From Lineus longissimus (taxonomy: Eukaryota; Nemertea; Pilidiophora; Heteronemertea; Lineidae): a stretch of DNA of 64,000 nt. The notes under the pieces were generated by a model that saw only the letters and a program-made list of their open reading frames with translations, was not told the DNA's origin and ran no database searches. The position numbers and the translations under genes were made by a program. The stretch covers positions 11,098,001-11,162,000 of the forward strand of contig NC_088316.1 of NCBI RefSeq assembly GCF_910592395.1. The letters are read 5' to 3'. Of the stretch, positions 57,447 to 64,000 are shown in pieces. Positions within the stretch are counted from its first letter, which is position 1. Each line of letters begins with the position of its first letter.

Positions 57447-59135
57447 TTGAAAAACAGAGATGATTGTCTTAGACTTGAAAAAAACCCACTGGCGTTCTAC
57501 CAGACCCAGTTTAACATGGCCGTATGGTTCGCGACAACTGGATGTGGCATTTCACTAGAGCATCTGAACAGCAGCAATCAAATGAGCAGATCATTTTACA
57601 GGTTCCACACTTACTATCAAATCAGAAAAATCATGAAGAATCTTGATATCCCCATTTTGGGAGAAAGCAATTTCAATGAAACAAATAATAACATTAACCG
57701 TAGGAAACTAGGCAAGTTACTAAGCGAATTTGGCTTAAAAAACGAGTATGATTTTTCATTGTTTGAAAGTAATGATGGATGGGCTTCCTGGGGTGAACCG
57801 GATTACAACCCAAGCATAACTGACCCTGGATACTACACAGATAACTCTAAAATCAATTTCTATTTAATGCAAATTCACGAGAATAGAACGCCACCAATGT
57901 TTAAATCTGATTGGGACGCTGGGATGGCTAACTTCAAATACGATCAGGGTTGGATCCCGTGGTATGTTAATCAACATAAACATATTTTTGAGGTTCTCAA
58001 ACAGCCACACGATCAATCATACCAACATTTCATGACTCTTAAGTCCTCAGGTTTCTCGAACCCAGGGATAGAAAGATTGAATGATTCCATAAGAACATAT
58101 GTTTACTGCATACTGGGATCACAGGCCCTCACTAGAACCCCGATTACTGGAACAACAGGAACTGAATTTGATGCCCAGAAGGAGTTCATCAAACTGCTAA
58201 GTGATTCAATTGAACAGCATGTTGATATCCCTACCTCAATTGCTAGATACCAGAAAGCACTGTCGGACACTCACACACGATTAGACTATGTAATTGCCCC
58301 AGGTCTGTACATCATAGGGTCTGACATGGGACTCAAGATCGGTAAGATCGAGAATTACAACAACGATATCCTCATAGCAACTAAACACTTGAAGCCTGGT
58401 AAGAATAACATTAACAATGAAAAGACTTTGCCTCCTCCATTGATGCAAGGCCAAACTTCTAAGAAGATAAGGGTTAAGGCTAATATCACTACACCAAAAG
58501 ATGTGAAGACTGTTGTGCCCAGTAAAACTGCTGTAACAAGTAAAAATGATGTAACCGGTAGGCCTACTGGACAGATCAGGCCTGATGTGACCAATAAGAC
58601 TGATGAAACAAGTAGGCCTGATGTGACCGGTAAGACTGATGATACTCATGAAACAATCAAGTTTATCCTCTATGCTGTTGTTGGCAGTTTAATTCTTATT
58701 ACTGTAAAGCAAATGGCTGAAGGAGGAGAAGGTATCCCAATGGATGAGTTTAATAATACTTTATTAGATGTAGCAAACAGTAGTTCCAATGTTGAAACAC
58801 CATTCATTCTTCAAGCACATGATAATGGCACAGCTTACGACATAGATAATAGTAACCCAGGACCTGATGAGACCATAGACAGAAACACAGATAGTCGTAA
58901 CTTAAGTTCAGGTAATACATTCACTGAACCAGCAGGACCAGAAATACCAGAAAGAACAAGAAGTATTGACCCTGAATTGATGGGAAAGGAGTTAAATTAC
59001 GCTGTAGTAGAGGATAAACTTGATAATGCATTGGAAGGAACAAACTGGAAGTATGACAAGAACAAATTGAGTAATCTTGCACCACACATTATTGACCGTC
59101 CAAAAGGTATGTACTACTTGCCGACACAAGAATAA
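57447..59135 (+). CDS. Uncharacterised 562-residue membrane-anchored protein, possibly from a virus-like element
   Basis: A long intronless frame with even composition. Residues 1-300 look globular and rich in aromatic residues (FATTGCGISLEHL near 28-40; GIERLNDSIRTYVYCILGSQ near 207-226). 310-400 is a Lys/Thr/Pro linker. A single hydrophobic segment lies at 404-423 (FILYAVVGSLILI), and an acidic Asn/Ser/Thr-rich tail follows. A second frame begins 32 bp after the stop. Tight spacing and lack of introns recall compact virus-like elements such as Polintons/adintoviruses, and I have a faint recollection of similar ORFs in invertebrate genomes. I cannot name the family, and no polymerase, integrase, ATPase or capsid gene is present to confirm it. 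No repair or domain transfer is implied. Confidence 0.6.
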   Translation: MKNRDDCLRLEKNPLAFYQTQFNMAVWFATTGCGISLEHLNSSNQMSRSFYRFHTYYQIRKIMKNLDIPILGESNFNETNNNINRRKLGKLLSEFGLKNEYDFSLFESNDGWASWGEPDYNPSITDPGYYTDNSKINFYLMQIHENRTPPMFKSDWDAGMANFKYDQGWIPWYVNQHKHIFEVLKQPHDQSYQHFMTLKSSGFSNPGIERLNDSIRTYVYCILGSQALTRTPITGTTGTEFDAQKEFIKLLSDSIEQHVDIPTSIARYQKALSDTHTRLDYVIAPGLYIIGSDMGLKIGKIENYNNDILIATKHLKPGKNNINNEKTLPPPLMQGQTSKKIRVKANITTPKDVKTVVPSKTAVTSKNDVTGRPTGQIRPDVTNKTDETSRPDVTGKTDDTHETIKFILYAVVGSLILITVKQMAEGGEGIPMDEFNNTLLDVANSSSNVETPFILQAHDNGTAYDIDNSNPGPDETIDRNTDSRNLSSGNTFTEPAGPEIPERTRSIDPELMGKELNYAVVEDKLDNALEGTNWKYDKNKLSNLAPHIIDRPKGMYYLPTQE

Positions 59136-59167
59136 TTTCTAGTTTTAAAGACACCCAAAAACAAAAA

Positions 59168-59428
59168 ATGATTGAACCTGATGGGTCATATTATGGTGCC
59201 CGCTTAACTCAGGATAATGGAAGCTTCTATGCTGAATCAGTTTTAAAGAAAGATTATGGAACAAAATTCGTTAATAAATTGAAAGAACTAATTTCACCAG
59301 ACCCACCAGGGGCATCTCCATCAGGCCCACCAGAGTCAGCCCCACCAGGGGCAGAGCCACCAAGAGGGGGTCCTAAATCTGTAACCACTCAAACACAGAC
59401 AGTAATTTCTAGTGCCAGAATTACCTGA
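59168..59428 (+). CDS. Small Pro/Gly-rich frame downstream of the 562-residue ORF, 3'-truncated
   Basis: 86 codons starting MIEPDGSYYGARL, with a charged first half and a Pro/Ala/Gly-rich second half. The gap to the preceding stop is 32 bp on the same strand, suggesting co-expression within one element. The last three codons and stop lie in the right arm (from 59420), so the inverted-duplication junction has replaced its natural end. Family unknown. Confidence 0.5.
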   Translation: MIEPDGSYYGARLTQDNGSFYAESVLKKDYGTKFVNKLKELISPDPPGASPSGPPESAPPGAEPPRGGPKSVTTQTQTVISSARIT

Positions 59429-60889
59429 ACTTAAGTTACGACTATCTGTGTTTCTGTCTATGGTCTCATCAGGTCCTGGGTTACTATTATCTATGTCGTA
59501 AGCTGTGCCATTATCATGTGCTTGAAGAATGAATGGTGTTTCAACATTGGAACTACTGTTTGCTACATCTAATAAAGTATTATTAAACTCATCCATTGGG
59601 ATACCTTCTCCTCCTTCAGCCATTTGCTTTACAGTAATAAGAATTAAACTGCCAACAACAGCATAGAGGATAAACTTGATTGTTTCATGAGTATCATCAG
59701 TCTTATCGGTCACATCAGGCCTACTTGTTTCATCAGTCTTATTGGTCACATCAGGCCTGATCTGTCCAGTAGGCCTACCGGTTACATCATTTTTACTTGT
59801 TACAGCAGTTTTACTGGGCACAACAGTCTTCACATCTTTTGGTGTAGTGATATTAGCCTTAACCCTTATCTTCTTAGAAGTTTGGCCTTGCATCAATGGA
59901 GGAGGCAAAGTCTTTTCATTGTTAATGTTATTCTTACCAGGCTTCAAGTGTTTAGTTGCTATGAGGATATCGTTGTTGTAATTCTCGATCTTACCGATCT
60001 TGAGTCCCATGTCAGACCCTATGATGTACAGACCTGGGGCAATTACATAGTCTAATCGTGTGTGAGTGTCCGACAGTGCTTTCTGGTATCTAGCAATTGA
60101 GGTAGGGATATCAACATGCTGTTCAATTGAATCACTTAGCAGTTTGATGAACTCCTTCTGGGCATCAAATTCAGTTCCTGTTGTTCCAGTAATCGGGGTT
60201 CTAGTGAGGGCCTGTGATCCCAGTATGCAGTAAACATATGTTCTTATGGAATCATTCAATCTTTCTATCCCTGGGTTCGAGAAACCTGAGGACTTAAGAG
60301 TCATGAATTGTTGGTATGATTGATCGTGTGGCTGTTTGAGAACCTCAAAAATATGTTTATGTTGATTAACATACCACGGGATCCAACCCTGATCGTATTT
60401 GAAGTTAGCCATCCCAGCGTCCCAATCAGATTTAAACATTGGTGGCGTTCTATTCTCGTGAATTTGCATTAAATAGAAATTGATTTTAGAGTTATCTGTG
60501 TAGTATCCAGGGTCAGTTATGCTTGGGTTGTAATCCGGTTCACCCCAGGAAGCCCATCCATCATTACTTTCAAACAATGAAAAATCATACTCGTTTTTTA
60601 AGCCAAATTCGCTTAGTAACTTGCCTAGTTTCCTACGGTTAATGTTATTATTTGTTTCATTGAAATTGCTTTCTCCCAAAATGGGGATATCAAGATTCTT
60701 CATGATTTTTCTGATTTGATAGTAAGTGTGGAACCTGTAAAATGATCTGCTCATTTGATTGCTGCTGTTCAGATGCTCTAGTGAAATGCCACATCCAGTT
60801 GTCGCGAACCATACGGCCATGTTAAACTGGGTCTGGTAGAACGCCAGTGGGTTTTTTTCAAGTCTAAGACAATCATCTCTGTTTTTCAA
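59420..60889 (-). pseudogene. Inverted copy of the 562-residue ORF, C-terminally cut
   Basis: The first 490 residues match the left-arm protein with two visible substitutions: His to Gln near residue 194 and Gly to Asp near 395. The membrane segment is kept. After the arm border at 59420 the frame reads antisense into the spacer for about 27 unrelated residues, stopping at 59336. The natural last 72 residues are missing. Confidence 0.85.
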
Positions 60890-61189
60890 TTTTAAAAACC
60901 CTGGCGTGATATCACTCTCTTGTCCTTTTCGAAAAATCTGTTAGCGGTAACATAGACATCAAAGTGATAAAAGTCAAATGTAAGTTTATATCCTTATGCT
61001 TCGTTGCCAATGGGTAATACATTTAACTAACTGGATTTTCCCTGGATCTCACTTGAATTTCGGTTAGGCCAAAAGTTATCAGATGGCGGCACTGACGTAA
61101 TTAATGTTAAACAGATGTTACCTTAAACAGATGTTACTGTTAAATAGGTGCTACCTTAAATAGGCATAAATGTCATTGATCTAGTAGAA

Positions 61190-61275
61190 AGTTCAATAAC
61201 CGAGTGTGTAAAGCATGGAGCTTCCACACATGAGGTTATGTGTTGGCGTGGGTTCGTTTCCCGGTGAAGGCAACA
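61190..61275 (+). repeat. Right-arm copy of the tRNA-Ser/Leu-like segment
   Basis: Identical counterpart of 57061-57146; same caveats. Confidence 0.3.
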
Positions 61276-61325
61276 TATGAAGACGGGGTTTTGTTGTGGC
61301 CAATAGAGCGGGTGTAAACTTATCA

Positions 61326-61496
61326 CGCCTTCAGAAGCGAAAGAGTGATCCATCTACTTCCTTGTCTGCTGAAGAGCAGTTGGTGAATTTTGCCAAAGAA
61401 GAACATGACCTTAAGATAACACAACTGCGTGAAGTACATGACGTAAAAATGGAGATTCTGCAAATCGAACGGAGGACTGCTACGTTGAATTGGTAA
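61326..61496 (+). pseudogene. Right-arm copy of the Harbinger C Myb-like last exon
   Basis: Mirror of 56840-57010. A single base difference just upstream (near 61323) changes the preceding proline codon to serine. Confidence 0.65.
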
Positions 61497-61818
61497 CTTG
61501 CAAGGAGACAAAATGACAGTAACGTGGAGTACGGGGACTACTCGTTGCAGCAACTTTAGCTTGTTGGTAGTCACTACCTTGCCTGATTTTGTATGCTGAA
61601 CTTCAGTGTGATTTCCTCCGTTCTTTGGATATATCATAACTGTAAATTTATTATTAGGACATTGTTTTTGTTGACTCTTCATGTAGGCCTATCTACATGT
61701 ATATTGGTGCAGCAGTGACAAATGCTATAGGTATTTGTTACTATTTTATAGTTTACATTCGCAATCACCAAACATTACTCTGCCACATGCTGCCAAACAC
61801 TTTTTGTGACACAGAATC

Positions 61819-62059
61819 ATGGCAAATCAGTTGGATGTGCTGCATAACCTGCACCACCTGCAACAACTTCATCAGCTCAGACGAGAAAGGGTATACCGCG
61901 ATCGCCAAAATCCATTTGAATATTACAATAATGAGGAATTCCACAGGAGATTCCGTTTCACAAAGGAAAACGCAGTGTTTATAGTTGATTTGCTAGCTGA
62001 TGATATTAGTTATGACACAGGTCGTAGTCAAGCATTGCCTCCATATTTGCAAGTATTGA
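61819..62059 (+). pseudogene. Right-arm copy of the Harbinger C transposase N-terminus
   Basis: The first 80 residues mirror the transposase starting at 56517. Homology stops at the arm end (62059); the frame then runs 21 unrelated residues to a stop at 62124. No catalytic residue is included. Confidence 0.9.
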
Positions 62060-63540
62060 TCGTATTTACATGTAAGTACAAGGCGTGGGACACCGCGGCA
62101 CACGCACGACATTTATCACACTAGTGATTAAGGAGCTGGTGATTTAGGTGTTACACCTATACCCTCTCAAAGAATGGTTGGGCCCATTTTAGGACTGTTA
62201 AAGTTGGGCTCCAATTAAATTCTAAGCCTATACTTCGTGCCCTTAAATCTTAACAAACAGGCTATTCTATCCCTAAGTCACCAGCACCTTCAGTGATCGT
62301 TTTGTGCCAATCAAACAATTTGCTAAGTGATTTTATTTGTTATTTTTTTGTGAGAAAATATCTATTCTTACTTTTGGTTTTCATTTTCATTCACATGGTT
62401 TAATTGATGGTTAAACCTTATGTCAGAAGTCAAGCCCCAGGGCAGAATCTGTCCAAAAGATTGTGAGGACCAGATTTTTCAAAATCCCTCACCCCCATCC
62501 CTATTTCTTTGGACCTCAGCCTGGAGCAGGAAATAGACCAAGAGGAAGTGGACAACTGCTAGGAGAGGGAATGTAGCAAAACTAGGTGAAGCCCAAAATA
62601 TGAGATAATTAAGTCTCTCCATTGTACCCCCTCCCCCCATCCCCCTCCTGAAAGTCTAAACAAATGAGGACTCTAATTTTGAAGTCTTTCAGGGAAATGC
62701 TGTCCTCCCTTAAGCCTCCCCTTAGTCTTCTTCTGGCTTTGCCTAATTTTGTTACAGTCCTTGAGTTGCCCCCCCCCCCCCCACGAATACTGAAGCAGGG
62801 ACTTTACCTGGCCAAATAACAGGAGAGGAAAAAGCCTGTGCTGTAACATTCGTAAGGCTGCTTAATAAATGCAGGTTTTCCCCTCAAACTACCATATTCT
62901 GATATAATGAATAGTGAATGGCCCTAGATCAGAGAATCAGTGTAAATTTATTATGAAATGCTGCCGGTGGTAGAAAATCACGACTTTGATGATGATCTGA
63001 AATTCATGTTCCATACATTAAAAAGGTCTACACGTACATGTACAGTATAAAGGTCTAAGCCCTGCGCCATTGGTTAGCCAACAAATTCTTCTGATGTTCA
63101 CAAGGGCCTGATAACATTGAATAACACTATGGTGTTTATCAAATTTTAAAGAGATACAGTGGTGGTAAGGGGTTGAATATAACTTTTGATGTGGGAAGTC
63201 AGGTTCACGTTATTGCACTCTTTTTTTCTGTTCAGGTGATGACGAAGAGAAACTGCAACTGATTCAGAAGAAAGTTGGGAGCCAAACGATTCAGAAGCCG
63301 AGACTGAGAGTGGGAACGAGTCAGATGCTCACTCATTACCGGTACAGGGTAGTGACAATGGTGATACTGCAGCTGTGGGCGGGCCAGTGGTGTCTATCGA
63401 AAGCGATTCTGACCATGCCGATAATGAATGAGAGGAGCAGCACGCTATACTCTCAGCAATAGTTTTCCCAATCACAGGCAAGAACCTTTAGGCCCATTTT
63501 CTCAATTTCATCCCAATGTGGGTTATCTCATTCATGCATG
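62060..63540. other. Gene-poor stretch with foldback and possible acidic exon
   Basis: Diverged inverted arms at about 62121-62150 and 62268-62297 (GGAGCTGGTGATTTAGG against CCCTAAGTCACCAGC) suggest a MITE of about 180 bp. A poly-C tract lies near 62769-62782. At 63243-63431 a frame encodes a strongly acidic Ser/Glu/Asp-rich tail ending in a stop after a TTCAG, which could be a last exon, but its upstream partner is not seen. Confidence 0.4.
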
Positions 63541-64000
63541 CGGCCCAAGAATTGTGACAACATGGTAAAACTCATCAATTCGAAAGCAACCAACTTCAAA
63601 AGAATATTCCACATCATCGAATCTCTACACCGGGACAACATAATATACCAACTTTCCCCTGACGCCTCGCACAGATACGACGAATACAGTGATTCCTACG
63701 TCGATTACATTGCCGATAAGTGGCACTCCAATGGTAAGACAATTTTTCTAGTTGCCCCCCCCCCCCCTCCTTAAAAGCATGGTCTTTTACCTAACTTGTC
63801 AGCACACCAACATCAATAACAAGATTTTAACTCATTCTCCACATCAGTACGTACGTAAAACACTACATTGTTTCCATTACTACATTGCAGATGAACCAAT
63901 AGAGGAAGGAGTTCCCCAAATGTCCGATGTCTGTTCAAGCAAGGATACCTTACATGTTTTGCGTATTGCGGCCAATCAGCATATTCTTCTAACAACAATG
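63541..64000 (+). CDS. Second DUF3987-like P-loop gene, partial (runs off the window)
   Basis: An exon part ending at 63733 (IFHIIESLHRDNIIYQLS, then VDYIADKWHSNG) and an exon from 63890 (after TTGCAG) containing CSSKDTLHVLRIAANQHIL align with the end of exon 1 and with exon 2 of the gene at 35314. The intron sits at the same codon and phase. Here the exon uses the acceptor that in the first gene would include the in-frame TAG, and no stop is present. The P-loop part is not found upstream, so this copy is either 5'-truncated or differently split. Confidence 0.65.

Larger units (their letters stand above)
56277..58916. repeat. Left arm of a 2,640-bp inverted duplication
   Basis: Every position i pairs with 118336 minus i on the other strand, with no indels across the arm. 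The pairing was checked at five gene landmarks and at both ends. Three mismatches are visible from the translated products. Both borders of this arm lie inside continuous features: the Harbinger C transposase continues to the left and the 562-residue frame continues to the right. This arm is therefore the original arrangement. Confidence 0.95.
59420..62059. repeat. Right arm of the 2,640-bp inverted duplication
   Basis: It is the inverted counterpart of 56277-58916, separated from it by a 503-bp unique spacer (58917-59419). At 59420 the copied ORF is cut; at 62059 the copied transposase is cut after PPYLQVL. Features broken at both edges mark this arm as the copy. Confidence 0.95.

Noticed and set aside
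58281-58649. Minus-strand open frames inside the 562-residue ORF (and the mirror at 59687-60055)
   Set aside because: Shadows of the repetitive Lys/Thr linker of the main frame.
56277-62059. Simple missed-adapter sequencing palindrome as the sole explanation
   Set aside because: The arms differ at a few bases, have a unique 503-bp spacer and sharp borders inside otherwise unique flanks. An artefact is not excluded, but it is not the simplest reading.

Overview
This is invertebrate nuclear DNA, dense in transposable elements. Introns are GT-AG, there are no operons, and genes are sparse. Recognisable proteins are almost all transposon proteins: BEL/Pao, PIF/Harbinger, Merlin/IS1595-like, pogo/Tigger-like and Mutator-like. 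The rest is minisatellites, foldback elements and AT-rich spacer. The element mix, and the frequent short motifs TAGGCCTAC, ACATGTACATG and AAGATGGCCGCC, suggest a marine deuterostome (echinoderm, hemichordate or amphioxus). That assignment is inference; no host marker gene is present.

Layout. 1-13 kb: repeats only, including an ATTCGAT-rich block, a 71-bp minisatellite, small foldback elements and a tRNA-Arg-derived SINE. 13.3-14.8 kb: a decayed pogo/Tigger-like transposase. 16.9-18.3 kb: an RPA-like OB-fold/zinc-ribbon gene, whose 3' part is tandemly duplicated and carries a 136-bp MITE. 22.2-26.0 kb: a 5'-truncated BEL/Pao pol gene on the minus strand, cut by a 1.08-kb element with perfect 92-bp inverted ends. 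28.4-31.8 kb: a tandem pair of 1.65-1.69 kb repeats. 33.7-34.7 kb: a Merlin-like transposase with one frameshift. 35.2-37.85 kb: a compact four-exon P-loop ATPase gene (DUF3987-like) with TATA, Inr and polyA signal. 40.9-44.8 kb: a decayed Mutator-like gene with upstream exons. 46.4-51.6 kb: two Harbinger elements, A (internally deleted) and B (apparently complete), inserted only about 8 bp apart. 54-57 kb: a third, broken Harbinger (C). 56.3-62.1 kb: a large inverted duplication. 63.5-64 kb: part of a second DUF3987-like gene.

The most unusual structure is the 5.8-kb inverted duplication at 56277-62059. Two 2,640-bp arms of almost identical sequence flank a 503-bp unique spacer. The arms carry parts of Harbinger C and most of an unfamiliar 562-residue membrane-anchored protein, which is followed 32 bp later by a small Pro-rich reading frame. 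The left arm continues naturally on both sides, while features in the right arm are cut at both ends. The right arm is therefore probably the copy.

The genes do not form a pathway. Functional pairings exist only inside elements: Myb/SANT-like plus DDE transposase in the Harbingers, and RT, RNase H and integrase in the BEL element.
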